NCBI GenBank assembly: GCA_001579985.1
Contig: LRSR01002679.1
Location: 1-64,000, forward strand
Source of the DNA: Hypsibius dujardini
Taxonomy: Eukaryota; Tardigrada; Eutardigrada; Parachela; Hypsibiidae
Direction: 5' to 3'
Length of the DNA: 64,000 nucleotides
The notes beneath the pieces are model-generated. The model did not search any database and was not told where the DNA came from. It saw nothing but the letters and a program-made list of their open reading frames with translations. Each line of letters begins with the position of its first letter. Within the stretch, counting starts at the first letter, position 1. Position numbers and translations under genes: made by a program. Below, one piece after another: positions 45,594 to 57,823 of this stretch.

Positions 45594-47566
45594 ATGGACG
45601 GCTCCAATCATCTCCGTTTGGCGTTATTTTGCTCTGCCATGTTATGGGCTTCTGCGGGTGAGTTTCCTCGAGTGCAGCCAGGAATGACGCCAAAGGGAAA
45701 ACTATTTTTCATTCTGTATTATTTCATGTGTTACCGTTGTGGCAGTTGCTGCAGCCAGTTACACCGTCCGAACGGAAACGCAAACATGGAACTCCTCCAC
45801 CAAGCGATCTAAGGTGGAGATCAACATTGTCGTACAAGACAGCACAGCAGGAAACGAGGACTATGCGGTACGGTTCAAATTCAGACTTGTTGGCGGAAAT
45901 AGCGAGCATCAGTATGTGAAGTAGCGAAGTCGAAATCACAAACGTGTGCAATATGCTGGCCGTATTTAGAAAAATCCATCGAGCCGGGATGCGACAACGG
46001 ATTCGTTCCCGTTCCTGGGTGACAGCCGTTCCACCGAAGACCTGGTCAAGGCTGCCCTCCAACAATTCACGCGAGAGTTCACGCGTAAGCAGCGTATCCG
46101 CATCCACCTGCGGAACAATACGTTATGCGAATACGACTCGTCTTTAAATGTTTTCGCTACTGTTCTGTTGCAGGGTCAAATAGGGATTTCAGTACACAGT
46201 CACCGGAATCAAGTAGAGCCGCTCGTTCCTCCAAGGGTGGCTCACGTAAACGAAAAGGTGAATTGCACATTACGAGCAGTACATGCTTGTTTCTGAGACA
46301 CACTGCGAATTCCAGTTTTCTCCCATATCCTGGATTCCAGAATTCTTGGTTGGAATTAAGGCCTATTAAACAAAAATTCTCACTCTTAGCAGTCTCTCAG
46401 TTGAAGTACAATTCAGTTGTACAGAAACAATGGCAGAATCGACGAGCCGCAACTGGTCACCCTAGAACGCCCTGATGATGGGGATTTCTTGAATTTAAAA
46501 TCCATACAGCGAGTTCTAGCTTCGTATTTTTGGCTGCTTCAGCGCACAAAAACTTTGTTAGATTCGAGATTTTTGGATGGGCTAACGCGTCAGTCAAATA
46601 CAGTTCTACAGACTTTACGGTTCACTGTTCGTACTGAGGAAGCATTTGTTGTCCTTCAGAGCCGACGACCACCTCAACCGAAACTCCAACCGGTGAAATA
46701 GGGGAGGATTTGACCATCGCAACGCATTGCCTGTTCTTCACCAACTGCTCCTACAGCTGTCGCACCGGCTGCCACTCGGACCGCCCCAAGATGCAGAGAA
46801 CCATTCCCGGCAGTCCCAAGAGGCACTACTCGGAGTACGTCTGCGACCGCGAAGTGACCATGAACCCCCAAGCGCGGTGGAGTGAAGCGGACGGTAAGGC
46901 TGGGTCATTTAAACAAGCCACGCATAACTCCTGCGTACCGTCCACAGAGCAGGCCGGTTATTTATGAGACTTGTAACCATCTGAAAAAATCCTTTTCCAG
47001 GCATTATCGGCAAATACTTTGACACTTCAAGGGTCAATGAAGTTGTGGCCAGTTGTGCCTTCTACGCTGCCCATTGGTACGAGTGCGCGGGAGTGGCTGA
47101 CTGCTCGGCTGGACAGCAGGGCTTCCTGACCTGCGCGGGAGCTGCGCCGTGGAAGGGCTATTACGAGGGCTCTCCGGCAGAGGGTACGCAATTGGTCAAA
47201 TTTCTCCAGGAGTGGTATTGTTCATTTAATGTGTAAAATTTCTAAAATGAACGCGCTTTTCTTCATCGGTTGAGCAAGTTACTTAAAAGATTGGTTTCCT
47301 CACTAGTAACGAAACGCATACATACTGTAGGATTCGGAAAAAGTCACTGTGGTGAATCGAACTTTCGAGTAAATAGTTGTCTTTGATCATAGGGAGCGGA
47401 TGGAGAGGAAACATCACTATAGAAGCAATGAATAGTCCGGAAAGCGGTTCGCGACGCAAAAGTAAGTGCCTTTTTTCATTCTCCCCACGACTGATCTCTC
47501 ACAAATTCCAACACGAATGTTCCTATTCCAGATGGCTTAACCGGAATTAGTCGAACTTGCAAATAA
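45594..47566 (+). CDS. Novel secreted cysteine-rich protein
   Basis: Eight exons (45594-45657, 45746-45867, 45970-46084, 46174-46257, 46660-46893, 47001-47183, 47393-47461, 47532-47566) join in phase into 301 residues ending in TAA. Exon 1 is a signal peptide (LALFCSAMLWASA). Exon 2 (122 bases, TVRTETQTWN) resembles the module of the gene at 39892-41444. A Ser/Arg-rich linker with GGSRKRK, a possible furin site, follows. Exon 5 starts PTTTSTETPTG and carries a Cys block HCLFFTNCSYSCRTGCHSD with one further Cys in YVCDREV. Exon 6 has five more cysteines (VASCAFYAAHWYECAGVADC, FLTCAG). The last two exons encode SGWRGNITIEAM and ISRTCK. About a dozen cysteines suggest a disulfide-bonded extracellular protein. 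No known family is recognised. Donor choice in exon 2 rests on phase and the shared 122-base length; all other junctions are unambiguous. Confidence 0.75.
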
Positions 47567-48314
47567 CAACGCTAATTAGCCAGAAACAAGTGCGTGGACG
47601 GAACGGTTTATCAAACGGTTTTCCTTATAACTTCTTTGCAATTGGTTCGAAAAGGCTTACTTCTTAGTATACTCGCGACCTTTGGACGTTGCACACTAAA
47701 TCATTAAAAATGTGGTTTTGATCGCTGTGCGACAATATATACGTACATGAATCCGAACTACATATGTAACTTGAAAGCCCGGTTTTAGTTGTGGTTCGCT
47801 TCCGCGTATTACCGGTATATTAGTTTGCCGATAAAAAAAGTTTGATTAATGCATCTCACCCATCATTTAACTGGCCTGGACAACTCTCGCCATTTGAATA
47901 TATCTTACAGATGCAACATTAAAGCGGCGACAACAAGAACAAAGGACAACTGATAACTAACTATACGATTTAAGGGAAAAACACGTAACCCAGCCAACAA
48001 CAATCATCCTGAAAGAGACATGTAAAGATTATGTCAAATGTGATGCAACCCTATCCTGAAGGCATATTTGCTGCAAATATGACCAGTACTTCTATAAATA
48101 TATAATAGACGCACTGAAGAACTGGCGCCGCTCCACGAAGTGTCGTATTATTGTTTACTTGAGCGAATAATAATCACCAGTCTAAAGCAATTAGCCCATG
48201 CAAAATGCTTGGAAAGGAGATTCGCTAGCAAGAATCAGTTTCTATGGTCATAATCGAGACTCGCCGTCTTGGCACTCGTAAAAAAATGCAATACAGATAA
48301 TCGACATCGACGGA
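47567..48314. other. Spacer without recognised gene
   Basis: 3' regions of two convergent genes; no exon or RNA gene is seen. Confidence 0.45.
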
Positions 48315-51300
48315 TTAGTTGCAAAAAGCATTGCATGTGGTTCCCACGCAGTTCGGGCAGCACTGCTCCCCGAGGCCGGAATCCAAGCAGTCGTCGTCAC
48401 TCTGGCAGAAGTCGTTGCGCATCTTGTTGGGTGAATCGGCTGGGCAGCTGCGCGGACGGGAGCCACCATCGTTCACTATGGACACATAGTGGACACACTA
48501 TTTGAATATCGCGTTATACTGTCGTTTTTTAACGAACCACTCAGTAACGACAATTTTTTCAAAAGACGTGTGTATTCGTTTTCAGGAAATATCGAAACAT
48601 GGTCGATGAACATATGGCACAACACTTACTCATGCCACTGCTGGGTTGGTCGCCGAGGGGGGACTCTTCGTCACCGTTGACCTGCGAGAAGAAACTGCTG
48701 GCGTCGCTAAACCAGTTCGGTTCGAGCCGGCGACGCTGCTGTGGTCGACGGCGCGAGGGCTTCTTCCCGCGAGAGGGTGCAGGGCCACCGGTGCCCCGAT
48801 TCTGGCAGTTGTACAGCATGTTAATCCTTTGCACATCCATCGGACTCATCACCGCGCGGTTCCCGATCTTTGCGCCCTGCTTTTTGACCCGGATAGTGGG
48901 CGACCCCCGCCTCACGGCAAAGTAGTTGTAGCCGTAGTGCATGATGCTGTTGTAGTCGTACGGCAGTCGTTGGGTGTTCCCGTTGTACTTGGCAAAGTTG
49001 ACACGAAAATTGTCTGAAATTGCAGGTGTGAACAGGGAGACCAGAGCCTTGCCCTACTTCAGCGATAAATCCCAAAATTGGGCGGATTGACCTGCCGATG
49101 TGACGAACTGACGAATTTATGGGCATTAGGTCTAAAGGCCCACCGAATTCATAGGAGCCCCCCCCCGCACTTGGATAGTCGTTTTTAAATAAGTAATTTT
49201 CCCTGGTTTCGTTTCGCTAAGGATGTGCCATGGTTGAACGTTACCATGATTCAATGGTACCATGCTTCGAGAGTTCCATGGTTCGAGGGTACCACGGTTC
49301 GACGGTGCCTTGATTGAACGGTATCATGGTTTTGTGGTGCCATGGTTCAAGGGAAAATGGTTCGTGGGTTCAATGGCTGAACGGTACTATGGTTCTATAG
49401 TACCATGGTTCAAAGATACCATGGATCTATCGTTCTGTCCCTCGGCCTCTCCGTCTATCTGTCCGTCTCTCCGTCTCTCTGTCCGTCTCTCCGTCTAACG
49501 CTTCGATTCTCCGTCTTTCTTTCCGTCTCTCCATCTCTCCATCTCTCCGTCAAACTGTCCGTCTCTCTGCCCGTCTCTCTGTCTAACGCTTCGCCTCTCC
49601 GTCTGTATGTCGATCAGTCGAACTGCCCGTCCCTCCGCCTATTTACCCGTCTCTCCGTCAATCTGTCGGCCTCTCCGTCTAACTGTCCGTCCGTTCGCTC
49701 ATATACCTCTCTTCGCCAAACTGTCTTTCTGCTCGTTTTACCACTTAAGGCGATGACTGACAAAGGGTTGCCGCAAATTTCACAACTCCACAAATTAGTT
49801 GAGTACTTTTGAAATCATCTGCTCTACGTAATAGTTGCTCGAGTGACCATTATTAAAAAACTATTTCGCCTGTTTTTCTGCACTTGTCTGGGACGCATCT
49901 CCCAGACAATCTGAGAAAGTTGCCACACGTTTTGTTTTAGTCGGCGCGCCACACTAAATACACACTGTTCTGTGGTCAGTAATTTAGCTCTGGAAACTTT
50001 TCCCGCCGTTACCTTTTACACAAAGCGAGATTTCAAGCATACTTGATATCAGTCTGTTCCTCCGTCTCTCCGTCTATCTGTCTGTCGGTCTGTAATAATT
50101 TGAATCAATTATCATTATTAGCTTTACTATATATATTGTTTTATTATTATTTTAATTAATAGTTTATTTAATTTTGTTGTGAAACTTAGTAAAATGTATT
50201 AGTTAATTCTATATATTTTAAATAAGTATAAGTTTTCATCACGTTTTTGCATTGTCGGCATATCTGTCGAAGTGGGGCAGCACATCTGCCGGGCTGAGTC
50301 TGACGGTCAATGAATCAACCGCTGGTCTGGCCATAGGCAGCCCATCTGACGGAGCGCAGCACATATGCCGGGCAGATGTGCGGCGGCAGCAGGGCGTAGG
50401 GGGCCGCACATCTGACGGCTACACACGATGCTGCCAGGACGTACCTGGGGAGATGTTGTTTTTGAGAATCTGCACGTAATCGTCACGATCCATCCTGGTT
50501 TGTTCGTGGTGGAAGCCGAGGGCGTGCATAATTTCATGCTGGCTCACACCTATGGCGTCGAAACAGTCGTTCGCCAGCTGCACCACCTGCGGCTGACCAT
50601 CCCCATTCCGCCCGACGTAAGAGGAACAACTATGCAAACGCATGGCAGTTCATATTAAGCAGTTCCACTGTTGCCATGATCGTTATCTCACCCGTCGTTG
50701 TCGTTCCTGAAGAGGAGATAGTCCCTTTCCCGACTGCGTTGGACGAACGTTATGCAGGTTTTTTGCGAAATATCCCGCATGGCCTGATTGATCATGGCCT
50801 GTTGCGAGCTGGCTACAATTAAGACAATCATACAACTGGGGTCGTTCCACAATGACAGACCACTTAGGTGAAACAGCGCGTGCGGTGTTCATTTTTTAGG
50901 AAAACCCTCAGATCCCGGAGGAATAATTGATGTGAAACCTTACTGAACGCGCCCCCGTTGAACACGACAGGTACTTGACCGTTGGGCCAGAGCTTCCTGC
51001 TATCCGTCTCCGCATTATGCGCCAAGTTAGCTTGAAAACTGGCCTGCCAATCAAAAGAGCGAGCGGTTCAATGAAGAGGCTCTACTTCTGTATACCGCAC
51101 GGAACGATTGAACTTACCTCGTCCACGTCCACGTCAACGCCAAGAATATCGCCCTCGAACAACGACTTATGTTGCTCGCCTAAACCACAAAAAGACTTCT
51201 CAGATCCCAGCATAGCAAACTAGTACCGGTAAGCGCACTGACCGGTTTCCAGCGTCGCTACCATAACGATCGGTACCGCCATCCACACCGCCACGATCCA

Positions 51301-51318
51301 TACGACAGACTTATCCAT
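48315..51318 (-). CDS. Astacin metalloprotease with C-terminal WAP-like domain
   Basis: Seven exons (51318-51243, 51179-51118, 51043-50944, 50812-50692, 50629-50445, 49013-48630, 48475-48315) give 362 residues. A signal peptide (VVWIVAVWMAVPIVMV) is followed by a short propeptide with FEGDILGVD. The mature domain starts near KLWPNGQVPVVF. The zinc site HEIMHALGFHHEQTR has H151, E152, H155 and H161, and the Met-turn SIMHYG has M206 and Y208, so it should be active. After the domain (MLYNCQ) comes a very basic linker (RGKKPSRRRPQQRRR). The last exon then holds eight cysteines in CPADSPNKMRNDFCQSDDDC, EQCCPNC and TTCNAFC, the spacing of a WAP four-disulfide domain. The zinc-site exon is fused in this gene where the other two astacins have three exons. 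Intron 5 (1431 bp) is full of simple repeats. Confidence 0.87.
49225..49430. repeat. ACCATGGTTCGA-type tandem repeat
   Basis: About 14-15 degenerate units of 14-16 bases centred on GGTACCATGGTTCGA, in intron 5 of the astacin-WAP gene. The core ACCATGGT is self-complementary, so neighbouring units can pair. Confidence 0.8.
49431..49735. repeat. CCGTCTCT-type simple repeat
   Basis: Degenerate CTGTCCGTCTCTCCGTCT array in the same intron; a short second patch lies at 50060-50090. It is an outlying form of the CTGT repeats seen in other introns. Confidence 0.85.
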
Positions 51319-51429
51319 GGCGGAACTCTCCTTTGATGTAGGTTGGGGACTAGTGGACGTCGGAGTTGAATTTGTAGAAACAAATTGTTCGTCTCGATGT
51401 CAAGGTGCGCTGCTAAGTAGTAGGTGCAT

Positions 51430-51439
51430 GATATATATA
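51430..51439 (-). promoter_or_regulatory. TATA box of the astacin-WAP gene
   Basis: GTATATATAT on the minus strand about 112 bases before the ATG. A start site 25-30 bases downstream would leave a leader of about 80 bases. This is the clearest TATA box among the host genes here. Confidence 0.5.
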
Positions 51440-52633
51440 CCCAGAAAAAAAATGTCTAATTAAAATATCTCAGAACAGTCGTAAGTGGAATAATTTCAAT
51501 GGTTTTTAGCATAAACTCGGTGCTATACCGGTTCTTGGCGACCTAGGAGTGCCCAGGTTTCGATTGCGTGCTGTGCTGCCTCGTTCGGCGTCTTACTGCG
51601 ACAGCGACACCTGGGGAATTGATTATACAGTCCTTCGTATGTGGTGACGACGAAACCGGCAACCCGGTGCATCCTTAATTAGTCGTGTCATGTTAAGAAA
51701 TCGACTACAGTACAAATGAATACTCGTTTCGCCGGTGGTTATCTTTAACAAAAAGGCGAATGTAGAATATATCATTGTCAGACCATGGGTCTTGTTTGAA
51801 GTTGCACCTAATATTATATCGCATCGAACGGAACGTCTACGGTGGTATAGAGTTCGACAGTTCGGACGGTCAATGAGGAAAGGTACCAAGCGATGTTTCT
51901 GATCGTCTTGAGTGTTACTTATAGCACGTTTTTGATGGATATACACGCATGGCGCTCATGTGGCCACGGTAGACGGGCAATAGCTTCACGCACAAGTGGC
52001 GCCGTCTGAAATACATTTTTACCCTGACCCCGTCTGTTTAATTGGACTGCCTGATGTATTTTGCTCTGACTTGATTAATTGAAATCCAAGTTCGCCGGAC
52101 AAGTGTTAAGCCTCGTAGCTACAAGAACGACGAGATCGACATTTCGAAGAGATCAGAGGCCAGAACAATAGTACACAATAGAGGCAGCTGTGATCCAGGC
52201 GTGGCCTTCCCGCCGTTTAGACGTCCATAAATATGGAAGCTCAGACATCCAGACCATGCGTCGTCCAATTCTTCTAGACCTAAATTAGCCCAGTCATACA
52301 ACGGTCCATATGAAAACATCCAATATCCCGTCACCCAGGGCGCAGATACCACGACGCCTATACTTTCAAGGTATCCAGACGTCCAAGAAACCCGACGTCC
52401 AGACGTTCAGAGTTTAGATATTCAGGCGTCCCAACACCGACACCGGACAGGCAGAGGCAAGCAAAAGACGTTAAAACAACCTTTGAACGCAAGCTCTATC
52501 TTGTATACTGGCGGAGGGAGTTTTTCCGTACCACCACTTCCATAATTGATTCCTTTTCCATAACCTAATTTCCCGACACTGAGCATCAAATTTGTCACAG
52601 ACACCAGAAAGCTTGCACAACTGGTCGTGAAGG
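51440..52633. other. Spacer without recognised gene
   Basis: Intergenic sequence; no exon with paired splice sites found. CAGACGTCCA-like words recur at 52200-52420 (CCAGAC/GACGTCC), a weak simple repeat. Confidence 0.4.
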
Positions 52634-54957
52634 CTAGCAGAGAAGAATAAGGTATGTAAAGGCAAGCGCCAGAAGTGTTCCCATCGACATGGCTAAAGCT
52701 GGAGGCGTGCTGCTGTACTTCGGGCGCGGCGCAGGTGGCGGGTAGATCGTCACCGGTGTTGGCGTCTCAAGCTCTTCGCTCGGTGTTGTTGACTGCTCCA
52801 ACTCTCCTATAAATCAAACAGTGAACGGTGAAGTATCAGTAACATTCCAGCCAGCCATTTCTTACCACACTTGTACATCCGATTTATTTTTTCAATGTCC
52901 AGGTCGCTTAAGCCGTCCCTCTGACCCATACTCCGTCCGTACTGGGCACGGTACTGGCGCAGTGGACGAATCGTCCAGACTGATTCATCGACGGCAGCCT
53001 GCTTCCTGCTGTAATGCATCACCGAGTCGAAATCGTACGGCACGCCGAACGCGGTCGTGTTGAGGTAGCTTAAGAAGTCGTCCCGATTTTCTGTTAATTT
53101 TCAAAACGACAGAATGTGGATAATACAAGTCACAAGGAAAATGCCAATGTATTAAGCATCCAGCGTTTGAAATTCGTACGGGGATTATACTTTTATGAAT
53201 TCGGACTTCTTAATTTGCGTTTCATGATGTTATTTTAGTTTATGGTTGCATGCTGTTGCCTTCAAGTTTTGGCTTGATATTTCAACTTTCGCGGCAAAAT
53301 CTGACTTTCGGTTCAATGTTGAAAATTAATTTTAAACTCGGATAATAAGAACAAACCTCACAGGTGTCCCAACACGCCGGATGCTCCTGAGGATTAAGTG
53401 ATGGAAATTTACCTGGCTTAATGTTATCCTCGTTTATTTCGACGTAATCATTCCGGTCGATGCGGCTCTGTTCATGATAGAAGCCTGTCCAAAAGACGTT
53501 TGCGCGTCAGTCAAAACTTCATTTTCATAGAAACAACCGAAAGAATTACGGTCGATCCAAACGTAAGTATTGTACAGTCCGTCACCTACCGAGAGCATGC
53601 ATAATTTCGTGCTGCACTTTTCCAATCTCATCCGTGCACACTGGAATGGCAACACAAATATCTGTTAAGTGACGACCTATTTTAGACGTTGCCGAAGAAA
53701 TAAAGTCGGTCCGAATTTAAGCCGCCACCCAGTAATATAGCTAGAAGTGCACTTACTGCCGATTTTGAGATGCACCGTCTGCGGGTTCGTTTGTTTGCCC
53801 ACATAAGATTTGCATCTGAATAAAGAAAGAAAGATACATAATTGGGGACTCTCGGTCGACAAATCGCGGATGTGCGGCTAGCTCCTGCTGGCTCGGCGAA
53901 GTGACCTTCTTTTCTGACCTACCCGCTTAGAGATGCTCCGAGCACGAGGTAATCTCTTTCATTGGTGCGCGTTACAAAACGTACGCAGGTCCTGTTAAAG
54001 CCGAACAGTGCACGTAGGATGAAACGCTTTTGAGGAGCGTTTTCCGGTCTTTCTGTTTGGGTGTACGTAAATCAGCAGGTAACAAAAACGCGCAACTGAC
54101 AGTTGAGTTCGACATGAAAACGAAATATTACCGTATGCGGAGGAGAACCGGAAGGGGACTACTGCGTTAGGCCATCTGAAATTCTTATCCGTGACTCCGC
54201 TTTTCCCCACGTTGATCGGAGCCTCGAGAAAAAAAGATAACATTTAGTCGGAAGTATGAGGACACGGAGTCATAAAATTTAAACATCTAAGCTTGCTAAG
54301 GTCTCACCTGCTTCACGGACTCTGGGCCGATGCCCATGATGTCACCCTCAAACGTAGGCCCCCCGTCCACGGGGTCGTCCGGCGGCGCGAGTAATGGCGC
54401 AGATGTGGGCACAGCTACATATACTGAAAATGAGGGCTCGTATAAGATTTATATAGAAGTCCCTGGGGTTTCAAATCAGTTTTCTGTAGTTTAAGTTTTG
54501 CGTAGCATTGCTTGAGGTCTCTTATGCAGGGCAACGTTTCGTTATGGTTATGATCAGTGCATGATTGTCGTTGTGAGACTGATAACAATGAATGGGCCCC
54601 GAAATTAGGGTTAACATTGGGATTTAGCAATAATACTTTGCAGTCGCTAAAGGTACCCTTAAGTTTAAGCACAATATCGCCACAAATTTTCAAATACGCA
54701 GGATCAATCTATGGCCTTTTGGGATTTAGTTCTGAAAAAGACGGCTTTCGTCCAATCCTCTATGGCGGTATACTGAATAAAACAACCGTACGACATGTCA
54801 GGAGTCAATAAATAAAGCGATATTCTGTTGTATGATAAAGTGTTATTTGACTCTGTCATGAAGGTAGAATTATCTTACCGTTTCTACCGTAGCATTGACC
54901 GGCAAGTGAAAGGCTAAGCAGCAGAGCGATCAGTGAGTTGCATCCGTAGCCGTCCAT
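52634..54957 (-). CDS. Astacin metalloprotease with hydrophobic C-terminal anchor
   Basis: Nine exons (54957-54879, 54414-54308, 54222-54132, 54052-53923, 53815-53757, 53640-53590, 53484-53413, 53090-52866, 52806-52634) give 328 residues. A signal peptide (CNSLIALLLSLSLAGQC) and a propeptide (VPTSAPLLAPPDD, FEGDIMGIG) precede the mature start at RWPNAVVPFRF. The zinc site HEIMHALGFYHEQSR has H166, E167, H170 and H176. The Met-turn SVMHYS has M221 and Y223, so activity is expected. After the domain (INRMYKC) comes a Pro/Thr-rich stalk (TPTPVTIYPPPAPRPK) and a terminal hydrophobic run (ALAMSMGTLLALAFTYLILL) ending one residue later in Cys. That pattern fits a GPI-anchor signal or a tail anchor. 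The exon 6 acceptor was set to give the family spacing before HE; an AG 21 bases up is an in-phase alternative. Closest relative: the astacin at 41812-44237. Confidence 0.88.
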
Positions 54958-56029
54958 CTCTCTTGTTTCCAACTTGGCATAAACTAAAATCTCAAGCATA
55001 AAAGTAGACGTTGAAAGTAAAAGTAAAAGTAGTTACATGGCAGTAGAAATAGCCGCCACACGTGTTGGTTGCTTGGCCTTGACATGACTGCTGGGACAAG
55101 ATCGGAAATCGTTTCGACATTTTGATGCCCGAGAGGCACGCTGCCATTTGTCTGTATAGCAAGGGTTCGGCTCGTGATCAGTCTAGCTGCGTCACAACCG
55201 GTTTCGTTTCCGTGTTCACCGAGGACTTTCACTTTCCTCACTTTTCACAACGAACGTCAGCCGGAAAAAAAACAACAAAAGTTAATCCCGACATACGATA
55301 TAACGTACGGTCAATTATATCGCGAACAATTGTCTTGCGTTGATAACCCAACCGGAAACATGACTGCGCTTTTCTAATTTGACGTGATTGTGCGTATCTA
55401 CATGATGCTGTGGGCCATCATGGAACTCTTGACGACTTAAAGTTGAATATGGATTTAAGAGCCAACTCAAGCGCCGCTAAAATCCATAGTCAAAGTTTGT
55501 TGGTTCTCCCGGACGTTATGTACTTTTTTGCACTCAACTCATGTTCGCTCTGAACCGCTAGCAATTATATCTAAATATACAAAAAAAACATATATTCGAA
55601 TTTATCTATTCTGCCCTTCGAACAGAACAGTATAACAAATACAGTGAACAATAAAACTAACTTTCTGCCTTGAGGGAAGACAGTTATTGGAGCCCCTTGT
55701 GATAGTACCACTGCTCACCAAGGTATCTCAGGTAATAATTCATCGTGCGGAAGTAATTAAGTTACTGTCCCTCGCATTCGTGGTATATCGTCTTGGAACA
55801 CGTAATCTACATGTGTACATACATTTTCGTAGTTTTCAAGTACCAGATCTGATAGTGTTATCAGAAGCAATAATAGCCAAGGTAGGAAAATATCTAGTGA
55901 TGAATACTGCAGGCGAGACTAGGCGAGTTATGGGACAAGGCTTATAGAAATTTCCAGCGGCCAGTTTTGGCACAGACGCAACAAACTTTACGCTCAGGTT
56001 TCAAAGAATTTCTGACTAAAACAAAGAGT
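54958..56029. other. Upstream region of the astacin and spacer
   Basis: Presumed promoter of the minus-strand astacin, then gene-free sequence. Short AAAGTAAAAGTA repeats sit at 55010-55030. Confidence 0.4.
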
Positions 56030-56362
56030 TACGGAGTTATTGTAGTTGTTGGAATTAATAGAGTTATGTGCCTGTGCCTCACCCACGGGGTGAGGGTTTG
56101 GAGTTATGGAGTTATTGGAGTTGTTGGAGTTATGTGCCTGTGCCTCACACACGGGGTGAGGGTTTGGAATTATGAAGTTATTGGAGTTATTGGAGTTGTC
56201 GGAGTTATATGCTGGGGCCTCACACACGGGGTGAGGGTTTGGAGCTATGGAGTTATTGGAGTTATTGGAGTTGTTGGAGTTATGTGCCTGTGCTTCACAC
56301 GCGGGGTGAGGGTTTGGAGCTATGGAGTTATTGGAGTTATGTGCCTGTGCCTCACATTGTGA
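56030..56362. repeat. Minisatellite of about 66-76 bp, four to five units
   Basis: Units carry GTGCCTGTGCCTCACACACG, GGGTGAGGGTTTGGAG and a TTATTGGAGTTGTTGGAGTT run that itself repeats a 9-base word. Unit lengths are mostly multiples of 3, so open frames run through on both strands (Asn/Ser-rich on one, Val/Gly-rich on the other). Confidence 0.9.
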
Positions 56363-56614
56363 ATATTGGAACAAGGGTATTAAGAAAAGCCAGGGGTCAG
56401 CGATGGAACATACTAATGACATAGTGCGATACCCAGTAATGGTTGAGCTACAAATTGAGCATGCTTGGCATAGTTGGCATACCCGGCATTTCCGTTTTAA
56501 TTGCCTGCTTATCTGCTCGTCTGTCGTTATGTATGTTTTTTTCATGCTTGGGCTTGAGTTCCTTTGCATAGTGCGTAGTTGGTCCTCAAAGAGTAACATC
56601 AAATCTGCGTACTT

Positions 56615-57165
56615 AGACTTTATGCTTATACTTATGCTCATGATCAGCTATCCCCCATTTATTCCCACTTCCTGTGTACTTATACTTTATATTATATACT
56701 TAAGCTTATGACTAGTTAGTCCCTACCTATCCCTACTTCCCCTATGCTTTTACTTTATGCTTCTACTTATGTGTATGGCTAGTAGCCCCCACCAATTCTC
56801 TATTCCCTTATATTTATTCTTTAAATTCATACTTGTACCTATGACTATTTATCTCACCAATCCCCACTTCCGTCTTACTTACACTTATGCTTATACTTAT
56901 GCCTACGATCAGCTGTCCAACACCTATCCCCACTTCCCGTATACTTATACTTTTTATCTATACTCATACCTATGACTATTTATCTCTGCTATCCCTACTT
57001 CCGTTATATTTATATTTTATACTTATACTTATGCCTATTACTAGTTAGCCCCCATCTATCTACAATGCCCATATACGTATACTCTGCACTTATACCTCTG
57101 TTTGCGACTAGTTATTCCTTACCTATCCATATTTCCCATATACCTATACCTATGACTAGTCAGTT
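56615..57165. repeat. Degenerate 60-65 bp tandem array
   Basis: Decayed units of CTTATACTTATGCCTATGAC, TAGTTA and CCCCCACCTATCCCCACTTCCC recur about eight times. AT-rich and non-coding. Nothing further is recognised in 57166-57823. Confidence 0.8.
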
Positions 57166-57823
57166 CCAATCTATCCCTCCCGAACAACACTATCCGAACT
57201 ACGGTTACAATCGATAACGGTTACATTGACTGACTTAAATACCATCCTATAGCAGCACCTTATCTAGTCCCTGAAGTAAAAAAAGGAAGAGAAAAAGTAC
57301 CATGCATGACACCAATTTTATTGAGACTTGTTTTTCAGAGTAATTTAAAAAGTCTGGAAATGGAGAAAATGTTGTCTATTTCAATAGTTTTGTTTAGCAG
57401 TTTAAAGATATTTGTAATATTGGTAAAGGACTAGTACATTGCAAATTGACCACTGGTCAGTCGTTTTGATAGTCAAAGTATTCTCCTCAATGTGAGAAGA
57501 GATGCTGCACATCTGAGCGCACGTTAATACGATAGCCGGTTAAATATATTGTTCAGTAAAAGAAGATACGCGCTCAAAACTACAATAGCGCCAAAAGTGA
57601 AATGACAAAAAAGAAAGAAAGCCTAGGCAGACCGGAAGCACTATACAATAAAATAGGTCAACAGACAAGTATGAGCAATAAATGAAATGACATAGTGCGC
57701 ATAAGTAGGTCAAAAGACGAACGGTAAGGACGCTGACTTCCGTTGTCGGGGTTAATATAAACTACTTTCCTTTCTTCATTCTTCTACGTTCGCTCTTCAT
57801 TTCTTTTTTAAACTTTTTTTGCA

